This document shows, piece by piece, positions 11,380 to 23,232 of a stretch of 64,000 bases of DNA. The stretch covers positions 1,535,702 to 1,599,701 of the forward strand of contig QRDG01000131.1 of assembly GCA_012064385.1 (NCBI GenBank), given 5' to 3'. The position numbers and the translations under genes were made by a program. Within the stretch, counting starts at the first letter, position 1. Every line of letters starts with the position of its first letter. The DNA comes from Puccinellia tenuiflora. Taxonomy: Eukaryota > Streptophyta > Magnoliopsida > Poales > Poaceae. Below the pieces are notes generated by a model. It did not search any database, was not told the DNA's origin, and saw only the letters and a list, made by a program, of their open reading frames with translations.

Positions 11380-11416
11380 GAGCATCGCCAACCATAGTGG
11401 GCTATATAGAGTCCCT
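11380..11416. mobile_element. Left terminal remnant of a Harbinger transposon
   Basis: GAGCATCGCCAACCATAGTG follows TAA (11377-11379) and looks like a Harbinger terminal repeat. It continues without loss at 23001 after removal of element A, whose TCCCT duplication spans the junction. The transposase remnant of the same element lies on the minus strand from 23869 down. Confidence 0.6.
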
Positions 11417-14400
11417 TGCTGCTGTATTAAAATAAGTTGGGTGGTGCCCCAAGCGAAGGCGGAATTGCAGCTAGTAGCAGTTTTTCCTCATTTAACGAAC
11501 CGAGATTTATCAAACCAGTAGGACTTTGAAATCAACAACGAGGTGAATGTTGAAGATCTCTGACGCTTGACCATCAACAGACGTGGACCTGCACACACTC
11601 AACCAAAATACTTTGCCCCAACGGCGGAAAGGTTATCAATCTTTCCGGTCTCGCAGAAAACAAAGCGGTTAATTGTATGATGAAATAGATGAAATATGAA
11701 AAGTGATCAGAGGAGTAATGATGATTAAAAGCAAGTAAATGAGGTTGTAAACAATGTAAAAAGATGGACCGGGGGCCATGGGTTCACTAGTGGAGTCTGT
11801 CAAGTAAATAAAATATGCATGTGATGGGTGAACGAATTACAGCTAGGCAATTGACAAGATCATGACACAAACCCAATTTAGGTATGACAAAAAGGACATG
11901 ATAATATTTATGCAGGCATCACGACACGGAACAAAGAACGTTGAGTCAAACTGCGTCTTTGTCTAAAAAGTCCACCGTGGGATCGCTATCCAGCTTGTCA
12001 CCCAACGGTATTAAGTTGCAAGAAACAGACAATTGCATTAAGTAAAGTGCATGAAGTAAGCAATACTAATATCAAAACAGACATTAACACCGCTGTTTTA
12101 CCCTTAGTAGCAACAGCACACCCTCGCCCTTAGATGTTTCTATCACTCGTGCCCAAAAACAAAAGGGGGCATGAACCCACTATCTAGCATAAATACCCTC
12201 TCTTCAAGATACACACAATCACTTGGCCAAAATAACTACGTACATCGGAGAGCATGCAAGAACATAAATTACTCATATAACAATCATGCACAATCTGAAC
12301 ATAACTTCATAATCCATCCGATCCCAGCAAACACATCACATAGCATTACAATAATCGATCTTGATCATGTTAGGCAGCTCACAAGATCATAAGACATGAA
12401 GCACAAAAGAGAGAGACTACCAACAAGCTACTGCCATGGACCTGTAGTCCAATGTGAGACTACTCACAAATCATCCCGGAGGAAGGCATGACGATGAAGA
12501 GCCCTTCGGGATCGATCTCCCCTCTGGTAGAGTACCGGGATCAGCTTCAGATTGGACCCCGTACTAGGGTTTTCGGTGATGGCGCGTCGGGGTCGAGTTT
12601 CTGGAAAATAATGGCCGCCTCGACATTTTTAGGTCAGATAGAAATTTATAGGCGTCGGAGGGGGCCGAGGAGGTGCCCCACGGGCAGGGGCGGGCCCTGA
12701 TACGTCTCAAACGTATCTATAATTTTTGAGTGATCCATGCTAGTTTTGTGATGTTGTCACATGTTTTTACTATCATATTACATCATTTTTATGCATTTTG
12801 TCGAACTAACCTATTGACAAGATGCCCAGTGCCAGTTCCCTGTTTTTGTCATTTTTTGTTGCAGAAAGTTACTTCTGGAAATATTCTCGGAATTGGATGA
12901 AAATTTACGGGGATTTTTTATAGGACAAATGAAGACTGAAGCCAGAAGGGCAACCTGGGGGGGCCACCCACATGCCAGGGGCGGCCCCCTGCCGCGGCCC
13001 TAGGGCAGCCCGCGGGTGGGACCCGCTCCTGCCCTGTGGGCACCCCCTCGGCTTCCTGCGACGCCTATAAAATCATCCCCGATGAAAAAACACTAACCCC
13101 CGAAGGATTTTCCGAAATACGCAACAGAGCTCCGCCGCCATCGCCGACAAGTTTCGGGGGTCAGATTGATCCTGTTCCGGCATCCTGCCGGAGGGGGGAT
13201 CGACCGCCGGAGCCATCTCCATCGACACTGCTGCTTCCCGCGATGAGGAGGGAGTAGTCCCTCACCGGGGCTGAGGCTTATACAAGTAGCTATGTGGTTA
13301 TCTCTCTCTCCCATGATGTGATCTTCGTTGTGATCATGAGCTTTGTTAGTATAGTTGAATACATGATGTTTCCCTATGTGTAATGGATATGATTTTGCTC
13401 AAGTGATGTTATTTAGTACAATTTCCGGAGTCACCGTTGTGATCACGGTATCTCGGTGACAGTGTGGGTGCCGTGTGTGACTCTATGGATAATAGATTGG
13501 AAGGATCTTCATCATGAGTTTGTTCTTCATTGTTGTTGTATTGAATAGATCATGAGGTTTCTTGATGCTTGTGTTATTGAAGAAAGAGACTATTCAAGAA
13601 ATATGTTGTGGTGTTTGTTATTACTATCTTTGGATGCGGATAGTGACAGCATGAAGTGTCCATAGATGTGGAATACGAACTTTAAGGTGTGCTTTTCGTA
13701 GCCCTACGCAATTCTCATCCTATTTGATCCACGAAAGAATGATCTCCGAGTAACGTCTACCATGCATGTGTTTTTGTGGAACTATTATGTGTTTAATTAT
13801 GTTAATGATGTTGAGAGTAGTTAGTAGTGAAAGTATGAAGCCTAGGCCTTGTTTCCAAGCATTGATACACCGTTTTTAGTCACTTTTGTCACTTGTTTGC
13901 TTGCTGCCATTTTTATTACAGAATTACAAAATCACCTTTTACCATCCATATCACTTGCATTTTACCATCTCTTCGCCGAACTAGTGCACCTATACAACTG
14001 ACAATTGTATTAGGTGTGTTGGGGACACAAGAGACTTCTTGTATCTTAATTGCAGGGTTGCTTGAGAGGGATATCTTTCACCTCTACCTCCTGTGGATTC
14101 GATAAACCTTGGGTTACTCACTTATGGGAAATTTGCCGCTGTCCTACAAACCTCTGCGCTTGGAGGCCCAACAAGTCTACAAGAATAGATGTGTGTAGTA
14201 GACATCAGGCCCCACCCGCGTGTCCACCTATGGCCGCGGCAGGGGGGCGTGTCTGCCCTATGGGCCGCCTCCGAGGCTCCCCTTCGGACTCTGTCTTCGT
14301 CTTGGCGTAAAAATAATCCCCGTAAATTTTCGTCCAATTCCGAGAATATTTCCAGAAGTAAATTTCTGAAATAAAAAGACAGCAAAACATGGGACTGGCA

Positions 14401-14531
14401 CTTGGCATCTTGTCAATAGGTTAGTCCGACAAAATGCATAAAAATTATATAAATGACAGTAAAAACATGTGACAATATCACAAAACTAGCATGGATCACT
14501 CAAAAATTATAGATACGTTTGAGACGTATCA
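11417..14531 (-). repeat. Left (3') LTR of element A, split
   Basis: The LTR proper is 11417-12697 plus 14208-14531, about 1.6 kb. A solo LTR of a related family sits between. The break is marked by GGCCC at 12693-12697 and 14208-14212. Confidence 0.8.
12698..14207 (+). mobile_element. Solo LTR of a related family nested in A's left LTR
   Basis: A 1510-bp unit from TGATACGTCTCAAACG to GTAGTAGACATCA, with the 5-bp duplication GGCCC on both sides. It is about 95% identical by eye to the LTR at 19363-20870, and its first 300 bp are also recognisably similar to A's own LTR start. It holds a GC-rich middle (about 12930-13250) and no gene. A solo LTR is the usual product of recombination between the two LTRs of a full element. 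Confidence 0.85.
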
Positions 14532-14546
14532 GTATCCCCAAGCTTA
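14532..14546 (-). promoter_or_regulatory. Polypurine tract of element A
   Basis: On the minus strand AAGCTTGGGGATAC abuts the TGATACG start of the 3' LTR. This primes plus-strand synthesis in LTR elements. Confidence 0.7.
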
Positions 14547-17066
14547 ACTCCTACTCGTCCTTGAGTAGGTAAGTGATAACAAATAATTTTTGATGAGACA
14601 TGTGACCAACACATTCTTGATCCAGATAGTGATGCAAATCAAAGTATGTGAATGAAGAGATACAAAACAATTTTCTATAATTGATAGCAAGAAAGTAATG
14701 AACAAACAAGTTGAATCATCCAAGCAAACCTTTCATAGATAGTATGTCAAAGACATGAAAACAATGTGATCAACATATTTGACTAATTCACAAGGATAAT
14801 AATTCCATGACAAAAGTGTTTGAGAATCAACACAAAGGAAGATGTAAGCATTAGCAAAGAGCTTCAACTTCCAACGGCTTATCTTATAGATAAAGTCAAT
14901 ATAAAGATTCATGTTTAATCTTGATAATGTAATATGCTCAACGATACCCAGGGTCAATGCTAGATGTTTGCTTTTTGTGGAGATAGAAGGAAAAAGGGAA
15001 AACTGACTCAACATTAAAAGTAAAAGAAAGTCCCTTCACAGAGGGAAGCAGGGATTAATCATGTGCTAGAGGTTTTTGGTTTTTAAAATAGAAGTAAAAT
15101 GATTTTGAGGTATGCATGATTTCGTCAACGACTTCACAACAGAGAAACTATCTAGTCCCTCATGACAAGCAAGGTTTTTAGACTTGTGAGAACAGCTAGT
15201 TCTTAGAAGAGCGAGTACACTCTTCTTTCTCCTTGGTTTCACCACTGTCCAATGTTTGGGCTGATTTCTCAGATTTGCATTGCGCGGAGGAGAATTGTGA
15301 GTTATATTTATATTTTTGCTTAAGCTGCTCTCGGGTTGATTCAAGTGAAGACGTAATCCATCAACATCGGGTGAAAGGAGGGGGGGGGGGAATGACCTCG
15401 CTTGTCACAAGTTATATCTAGCTCTCTACTGCTCCCTCATGAGCTTAAAAACAGAGGCACAAAGAAGAAGTATTTTGAATTTTTAAAGGTAGCACATGAC
15501 AAATTTACTTGGAATGGTAGGAAATACCATGCATAGGTAGATATGGTGGACTCAGCTGGCAAGAAAGTTTGGCTTTGGGGATTGGATGCACGAGTGAACC
15601 ATACTCTCAGTATGAATTTTTAGGCTTAGAAAAAAAAGGTGTTTGAAGCAAACATCTAACAATAACCGGTAACAGAACAACATAAGACATTTACCGGTAA
15701 TAACCATAAAAACTATACACTGTCTCCCTTGTTGACCAAACAATTCTTTTGATGGAAGATTAGCACTATGAATTAAACAACTGTGAAAAACCACACAATT
15801 CAAGCTTTCACCATATTCTCTACTAATCAATTCCACTCAATACCAGCAAGTTTAAGCATTCAACTTAACATCTCCAAACAATTAAGAAGCATCAAGTATC
15901 CACACAATGATCTAACAAAACTATCAGGCTTTTCATTTTATTCTATCATCACACAAACATCATTTTGTCACATGACAATTCAAGCAATTTTTCAAACAAC
16001 AACTCTCCAACAAGTATAAGTGAAGAAGAGGAGAGTTTAACTTAACAACTAGCAGCTCTAAACAAGATAAAAGCTAAAAGCGAGAGCTTACTAGAAAACA
16101 GACAGTAGCTAAGGATACTCAAAAAGATATAAGCGAAGTAAAGGAGTATTTAAACGAAAAAGCGGAGCGTGTCTCTCTCCCACACAAATAAAGCTAGGAT
16201 CCAACAAAGATATGACTAACAAACAAACAAACAAAACTGAAAGTAAAAAGACGCTCCAAGCATAGCACATAATATGTAAAGTGATAAAAACGAAGTTCAA
16301 CGAAGACGACCTTATGATAGTCGATGAAGATGAGGGGATGCCTTGGGCATCCCCAAGCTTTGACTCTTGATAGTTCTTGATATTCAGAGGGGGTGCCATG
16401 GGGGCATCCCCAAGCTTGAGCTCTGATCCATCCTCAATTTCTTCATATTCCTCTCCTTTGGAACTTAAAAACTCCCTTCACACAAAACTTCTCATAATTT
16501 GATTAGAGGGTTAGTGCTCATAAATTAAAATGCACAGGTGTTCAACTCATGACAAATTGCAAACAAACTTCATTAGACATTAGCTACTGTTTACTAAGCC
16601 TCAGTGTGGCACTCTACCCCTAGAGTATCACATATGACGATGGTAAAGAGACAAATGCAAAATAAAAGCAGAATCTGTCAAAATCTGAGCAGTCTGTAAA
16701 GATCGAATTTTTCGAGGAACTTCTGTAGCTCAAAGAAAAAAACTTAAACTAGTGAAAGATAGATAAAAGCATCAGGCTTGCCGTCCAAAATTATCAGAAA
16801 AAGATAAAATTCTGGCGATTTTAGGATGTTTGTGCAACAGGCGCACAGAATCTGTTTTTGGACAGCAACACAATACCTCGCACTTTCAATGCATTAGAGG
16901 CTAAACTTGGCACAAAAAACCAAAAGAAAAAGATACAATGAAGTTGCTACAGAGGTAATAACTTTATGACTCAATAAAATCAAAAAGCAAACTGAAAATA
17001 AAAGATGGGTTGCCTCCCAACAAGCGTTTTTCTTTAACGCCTTTTAGCTAGGCGCAATGCCAAATA
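14547..17066 (-). other. Non-coding internal region of element A
   Basis: About 2.5 kb without a meaningful frame. A perfect 9-bp-stem hairpin lies at 16334-16354 (GGGGATGCC TTG GGCATCCCC), and a similar imperfect one at about 16391-16413. The part from about 16280 to 17060 matches, in reverse, the tail of element B (about 21790-22570). A run of 13 G is near 15379-15391. Confidence 0.6.
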
Positions 17067-17534
17067 TCAAGTTTTTTCGAAATCCATTGCAACTTTTCCT
17101 TCAATAAGAACTTCTTTCTCTTTGAGGGGAAAGGAGAACATGCCCCTAATGGGAAAACGAAAACATATGCAGCCCTTTTTAACATCAATAAAAGCTCCCA
17201 CGGAACGAAGAAAAGATCTTCCAAGAATAATATTAGCTTGAGCCTTTGACTCAAGAACCAAGAAATCAACCAAAGCAGTCGTATGTTTAAAAGTGACAAG
17301 GACTTCATTAACTATTTTATAAATTTTTGAAGAGCTACCATCAGAATGAGAGTGAAAAAAAGGGTAATCAAATAAGTCTCCAAAATTCATAGCATCGAAA
17401 ACCATTTTAGGCATAGTTGACATCATAGAACCAATATCACAATAAGCAAGGAACCTTTGATCATTTATTTCAATAGGGATATACGGTTCCCAATCTCCAT
17501 TTATTTCAAGGATTTGATAATCTTTAGAGCTCAC
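17067..17534 (-). pseudogene. Retropepsin-like protease fragment of element A
   Basis: The 155-residue frame has the layout of a retroviral-type aspartic protease. A strand leads to AYCDIGSMMSTMP (catalytic motif D-I-G-S instead of D-S/T-G), followed by ANIILGRSFLRSVGA, the hydrophobic ILG/R motif that follows in these proteases. This D-L/I-G-S variant occurs in plant gypsy proteins. No reverse transcriptase follows. It lies just downstream of the gag remnant, as expected for a gag-pro order. The start is not certain because the frame is probably the inside of a longer gag-pro. Confidence 0.7.
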
Positions 17535-17669
17535 CTCTATTCCATTTAAATTTAGATCACATAAAATATTTTCTATTTTATCTAATCTACCATGTATTCC
17601 ATTAGTTTTCTCATTGGTGGGAAAAACAACTAAGCCTTTTATAATTCTCAGGGATTCTAATTCATCAAT

Positions 17670-17990
17670 TTAAAGAAAGTTTCCTCCAGTAATGACATCC
17701 AAAACATGCTTGCATGCATCAGATAGTCCATAATAAAAGCATCTCAGTAAAACACACATAGCAAGCATGGGTTGGATCTTTTGATGTAGTTCTGAAATTC
17801 TATCCCAAGCATTTTTAAAACTTTCTTCTCCCTTTTGTTTGAAGGTAAAGAACTCGGCTAAGAGAGGCATATCAAGAGTGGTAAAGCTAGACATAAAGAC
17901 AGGATAAAATAACAGGACATAATTAAAGACTACACTATTTTTTGGGGTTTTAAAATTTTGAAACAGGAAAATAAGCGAGATATAAAGCAA
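17670..17990 (-). pseudogene. Gag fragment of element A
   Basis: The minus-strand frame (reported from 18116 but gag-like only below about 17880) contains FKQKGEESFKNAWDR, ISELHQKIQPM, CFYYGLSD and a TGGNF end. This is the pattern of the plant retrotransposon gag core (a Gly-Glu-Ser-hydrophobic helix, then 'F-Y-x-G-L'). The upstream part is leader sequence. It is truncated on both sides. Confidence 0.65.
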
Positions 17991-18052
17991 GCAAGACAAA
18001 AACAAAGTAAAGATATTGAGAGGATGAGACTCCCCTTGCTGTAGCTCCAAAG

Positions 18053-18070
18053 TCCCCGGCAACGGCACCA
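18053..18070 (-). promoter_or_regulatory. Primer binding site of element A (tRNA-Asp type)
   Basis: On the minus strand TGGTGCCGTTGCCGGGGA begins 10 bases after the LTR end. It matches the 3' end of plant tRNA-Asp apart from one change (T for C at position 4). Confidence 0.8.
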
Positions 18071-20880
18071 GAAAATAGCTTGCTGCTATACTAAAATAAG
18101 TTGGGTGGTGCCCCAAGCAAAGGCGGAATTGCAGCTAGTAGCAGTTTTCCCTCGTTTAATGAACCGAGGTTTATCGAACCAGTAGGACTTTGAAATCAAC
18201 AACGAGGTGAATGTTGAAGATCTCTGGCGCTTGACCTTCAACAGACGTGGACCTGCACACACTCAACCAAAATACTTTGCCCCCAACGGCGGAAAGGTTG
18301 TCAATCTTTCCGGTCTCGCAGAAAACAAAGTGGTTAATTGTATGATGACATAGATGAAATATGAAAAGTGACCAGAGTAGTACTGATGATTAAAATCAAG
18401 TAAATGAGGTTGTAAACAATGTAAAAAGATGGACCGGGGGCCATGGGTTCACTAGTGGATTCTGTCAAGTAAATAAAATATGCATGTGATGGGTGAACGA
18501 ATTACAGCTAGGCAATTGACAAGATCATGACACAAACCCAATTTAGCTATGAAAAAAAGGACATGATAATATTTATGGAGGCATCATGACAAGGAACAAA
18601 GACCGTTGAGTCAAACTGCGTCTTTGTCGAAAAAGTCCAACATGGGATCGCTATCCAGCCTATCACCCAACGGTATTAAGTTGCAAGCAACAGACAATTG
18701 CATTAAGTAAAGTGCATGAAGTAAGGAATAATAATATCAAAAGAGACATTAACACCGCTGTTTTATCCTTAGTAGCAACAGCACACCCTCGCCCTTAGCC
18801 GTTTCTGTCACTCGTGCCCAGGAACAAAAGGAGGCATGAACCCACTATCTAGCATAAATACCCTCTCTTGGAGATACACACAATCACTTGGCCAAAGTAA
18901 ATATGCACATCGGAGAGCATGCAAGAACATAAATTACTCATATAAGAATCATGCACAATCTGAACATAACTTCATAATCCATCGGATCCCAGCAAACACA
19001 TCACATAGCATTACAATAATCAATCTTGATCATGTTAGGCAGCTCACAAGATCATAAGACATGAAGCACAAGAGAGAGAGACTACCAACTAGCTACTGCC
19101 ATGGACCCGTAGTCCAAGGTGAGACTACTCACAAATCATCCCGGAGGAAGGCATGACGATGAAGAGCCCTTCGGGATCGATCTCCCCTCCGACAGAGTGC
19201 CAGGATCAGCTTCAGATTGGACCCCGAACTAGGGTTTTCGGTGATGGCGCGTCGGGGTCGAGTTTCTAGAAAATAATGGCCGCCTCAACGTTTTTAGGTC
19301 AGATATAAATTTATAGGCGTCGGAGGGGGCCGAGGAGGTGCCCCACGTGCAGGGGCGGGCCCTAATACGTCTCAAACGTATCTATAATTTTTGAGTGATC
19401 CATGCTAGTTTTGTGATGTTGTCACATGTTTTTACTATCATATTACATCATTTTTATGCATTTTGTCGGACTAACCTATTGACAAGATGCCCAGTGCCAG
19501 CTCCCTGTTTTTTTCATTTTTTTTTGCAGAAAGTTACTTATATGGAAATATTCTCGGAATTGGACGAAAATTTACGAGGATTTTTTATTGGACAAATGAA
19601 GACCGAAGCCAAAAGGGCAACCTGGGGGCCACCCACAGGCCAAGGGCGGCCCCTGCCGCGTCCCTAGGGAAGCCCACGGGTGGGACCCGCCCCTACCCTG
19701 TGGGCACCCCCTCGGCCGCCTCCGACGCCTATAAAATCATCCCCGACGAAAAAACCCTAACCCCCGAAGGATTTTCCCAAATACGCAACAGAGCTCCGCC
19801 GCCATCGCCGACAAATTTTGGGGGTCAGATTGATCCTATTCCGGCACCCTGCCGGAGGGGGGATCGACCGCCGGAGCCATCTCCATCGACACCGCTGCTT
19901 CCCGCGATGAGGAGGGAGTAGTCCCTCACCGAGGCTGAGGCTTATACAAGTAGCTATGTGGTTATCTCTCTCTCCCATGATGTGATCTTTGTTGTGATCA
20001 TGAGCTTTGTTAGTATAGTTGAATACATGATGTTTCCCTATGTGTAATGGATATGATTTTGCGCAAGTGATGTTATTTAGTACAATTTCCGGAGTCACCG
20101 TTGTGATCACAGTATCTCGGTGACAGTGTGGGTGCCGTGTGTGACTCTATGGATAATAGATTGGAAGGATCTTCATCATGAGTTTGTTCTTCATTATTGT
20201 TGGATTGAATAGATCATGAGGTTTCTTTATGCTTGTGTTATTGAAGAAAGAGACTATTCAATAAATATGTTGTGGTGTTTGTTAGTACTATCTTTGGATG
20301 CGGATAGTGACAGCATGAAGTGTCCATAGATGTGGAATACGAATTTAAGGTGTGCTTTTCGTAGCCCTATGCAATTCTCATCCTATTTGATCCACGAAAG
20401 AATGATCTCCGAGTAACGTCTACCATGCATGTGTTTTTGTGGAACTATTATGTGTTTAATTATGTTAATGATGTTGAGAGTAGTTACTAGTGAAAGTATG
20501 AATCCTTGGCCTTGTTTCCAAGCATTGATACACCGTTTTTAGTCACTTTTGTCACTTGTTTTCTTGCTGCCATTTTTATTACAGAATTACAAAATCACCT
20601 TTTACCATCCATATCACTTCCATTTTACCATCTATTCGCCGAACTAGTGCACCTATACAACTGACAATTGTATTAGGTGTGTTGGGGACACAAGAGACTT
20701 CTTGTATCTTAATTGCAGGGTTGCTTGAGAGGGATATCTTTGACCTCTACCTCCCGTGGATTCGATAAACCTTGGGTTACTCACTTAAGAGAAATTTGCC
20801 GCTATCCTACAAACCTCTGCGCTTGGAGGCCCAACAAGTCTACAAGAATAGAAGTGTGTAGTAGACATCAAGCTCTTTTC

Positions 20881-20899
20881 TGGCGCCGTTGCCGGGGAG
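20881..20899 (+). promoter_or_regulatory. Primer binding site of element B
   Basis: TGGCGCCGTTGCCGGGGAG is a perfect complement-type match to the 3' end of tRNA-Asp and lies 10 bases after the LTR. Confidence 0.85.
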
Positions 20900-21027
20900 G
20901 TAAGGTAAACGGTACTCACACTCCGACGACGAAGCTAATTTCTAGCATTGTTGTTGGGGAGGTATCTTCTTTAGATCTTGCAATTAAATCTTTTTGTTTC
21001 TTGTCTTTATTTCACTAGTTCGGTTTA

Positions 21028-21584
21028 ATGGAAAACAACAAAACAATTAGAGAGCTTTATAAAATTTATCTTGAAATTGGTCATGATGCTTTTGAAGAGA
21101 AAATTAAAAAACCTTTGGAACTTTATTTGCATAATAATCATTATAGTAGCAATGTTATTAGCATGAATTCTTTGGACACCATTATTGCTAATGCTATGGA
21201 AAATTCTAAGCTTGGGGAAGCTGGTTTTGATGAATATGATCTTTTTAGTCCCCCAAGCTTTGAGGAGGAAATTTGCTTTGATTATACTATGCCTCCTATA
21301 TATGATGATTACTATGATGAATGTGATATTTTCAGTCCACCTACTATTGAGAAAAAGTTTATTATGATCATGATATGCCTCCTATTTATGATGATTACAA
21401 TGATGGTTATGATAGTTTTACTCCCACTATTACTAATGAGAAGGATTTTACTTATGTGGATAGTAATAATAATACTTTTATGCATGTGAATCATGAGAAA
21501 AATGCTTTATGTGATGGTTATGTTATTGAGTTTTCTTATGATTCTACTGAAAGTTATTATGAGAGAGGGAAGTGTGTTATATAA
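21028..21584 (+). pseudogene. Small acidic element protein with internal repeats, one frameshift
   Basis: The frame opens with MENNKTIRELYKIYLEIGHD and runs about 110 codons. A missing base near 21358 shifts it into the frame that ends at 21582-21584. The protein would be about 185 residues: a basic/helical start, an Asn-rich middle, then three acidic Tyr/Asp repeats. Each has the pattern [YC]D-x-F-[ST]-P, a charged spacer, then PPIYDDYxD. It has no gag, protease or polymerase motif. As the only coding region of B, it may serve the element in trans. No function is known to me. The ATG at 21028 is chosen because it follows the primer site closely and precedes all the repeats. Confidence 0.6.
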
Positions 21585-22508
21585 ATTTTCATCTTATAAA
21601 GTTTCCCCTCTTTATGTTGAAGGTTTTAATGTTGCACTTGCTTTGCCTTCCTATGCTTAATGCTTTATACTCCAATGATTTATTTTCTTACAAGATGCCT
21701 ATGCATAGGAAGAGAGTTAGACTTAAATGTGTTTGATATTTGCTTCATGATGCTCTCTTTTATGTTCCAACTCTTATTCTTATGAGAGCATCATTAAAAT
21801 TATCATGCCTAGCTAAAAGGCTTAAAAGAAAAGCGCTTGTTGGGAGACAACCCATATTTTACTTTCAGTTTTTTATTTTTTATTTTTCTTGAGTCATGAA
21901 GTTGTTTCCCCTGTAGAAATTTCATTGTATCTTTTTCTTTTGGTTTTTTGTGCCAAGTTTAGCCTCTAATGCATTGAAAGTGCGAGGTATTGTGTTGCTG
22001 TCCAAAAACAGATTCTGTATGCCTGTTGCACGAAAATCCTAAAATCTCCAGAATTTTATCTTTTTCTGATAATTTTTTACAGCCAGACTGATAAGTTTAT
22101 CTATCTTTCGTTAGTTTTAAGTTTTCTGATTTGAGTTACAGAAGTGCCTCGAACAATTCGATCTTTACAGACTGTTCAGTTTTTGACAGATTCTGCTTTT
22201 ATTTGTATTCGTCTCTTTTACTATCGTCAAATGTGATACCGTAGAAAAGGAGTGCCACACTGAGGCTTAGTAAACAGTAGCTAATGCCCAATAAAGTTGT
22301 TTGCAATTTGTCTTGAGTTGAACACATGTGCATTTTAATTTAAGAGCACTAACCCTTTAATCAAATTATGAGAAGTTTTGTGTGAAGGGAGTTTTTAAGT
22401 TCCAAAGGAGAGGAATATGAAGAAATTGAGGATGGGTAAGAGCTAAAGCTTGGGGATTACCCCATGGCATCCCCTCTGAATATCAAGAACCATCAAGAGT
22501 CAAAGCTT

Positions 22509-22529
22509 GGGGATGCCCAAGGCATCCCC
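22509..22529 (+). repeat. Perfect hairpin before the tail of element B
   Basis: GGGGATGCC CAA GGCATCCCC, a 9-bp stem with a 3-base loop, preceded by CAAAGCTT. The same hairpin occurs in A at 16334-16354 in the opposite orientation. Confidence 0.8.
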
Positions 22530-23232
22530 TCATCTTCATCGACTATCATAAGGTCGTCTTCGTTGAACTTCTGGGTCGAGTATCTGGAAAATAATGGCCG
22601 CCTCGACGTTTTTAGGTCAGATAGAAATTTATAGACGTCGGAGGGGGCCGAGGAGGTGCCCCACGGGCAGGGGCAGGCCCCACCCGCGGGTCCACCTAGG
22701 GCCGGGGCAGGGGGGCGTGTCTGCCCTGTGGGCCGCCTCCGAGGCTCCCCTTCGGACTCCGTCTTCGTCTTGGCGTAAGAATAATCTCTGTAAATTTTCT
22801 TCCAATTACGAGAATATTTGCAGAAGTAAATTTCTGAAACAAAATGACAGCAAAAATAGGGAACTGGCACTTGGCATCTTGTCAATAGGTTAGTCCGACA
22901 AAATGCATAAAAATGATATAAATGACAGTAAAAACATGTGACAATATCACAAAACTAGCATGGATCACTCAAAAGTTATAGAAACGTTTGAGACGTATCA
23001 TCCCTATGTCCACGGACAGGGTCAGAACACCCCCCTATATATTGTCTCGTACGACCACAAACCCCATTTTCAATCCTCAAATCTATGTAAGGCATGCATG
23101 GAGTTCAAATTAAAATTATTCGAAGTCACAAATAAATAGTTTAAATCAACATACAATTATTTAGAGTGCACAATAAAATTATGTAAAGTCACAAATAAAT
23201 AGTATAAGTTATTTGGAGTGCAAACATAAAAT

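Larger units (their letters stand above)
19363..22571 (+). mobile_element. Element B: truncated LTR retrotransposon related to A
   Basis: It has a 5' LTR at 19363-20870 (first base pair changed, TAATACG) and a tRNA-Asp primer site at 20881-20899. One small reading frame (21028-21584) and a tail region homologous to A's internal sequence follow. It stops at 'gttgaacttc' (22570) without a 3' LTR. The 5' LTR is inserted at the same GGGCCC site as the solo LTR on the left. Confidence 0.8.
11417..23000 (-). mobile_element. LTR retrotransposon A (non-autonomous gypsy-like), with nested insertions
   Basis: TCCCT at 11412-11416 and 23001-23005 brackets the element exactly. In the minus orientation the 5' LTR is on the right (from 23000) and the 3' LTR on the left (from 14531). 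Both start TGATACGTCTCAAACG, or TGATACGTCTCAAACGTTTC at the right, and end in GCAGCA. A tRNA-Asp type primer site lies beside the right LTR and a purine-rich AAGCTTGGGGATAC lies beside the left one. The 3.5-kb internal part has only gag and protease remnants and no reverse transcriptase or integrase, so it needed a helper. Both LTRs are interrupted by the related element at the same base. Confidence 0.85.
18081..23000 (-). repeat. Right (5') LTR of element A, split by element B
   Basis: The LTR parts are 18081-19362 and about 22572-23000. About 108 bp next to the break ('gggtcgag...gggccc') is present on both sides (19255-19362 and 22572-22680). The interruption is therefore not a plain insertion with a 5-bp duplication. 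Confidence 0.75.

Noticed and set aside
12930..13250. GC-rich open frames in the solo LTR (and 19610-19921)
   Set aside because: The same frames occur at the same place in both LTR copies with differing breaks. They are LTR interior, not genes.
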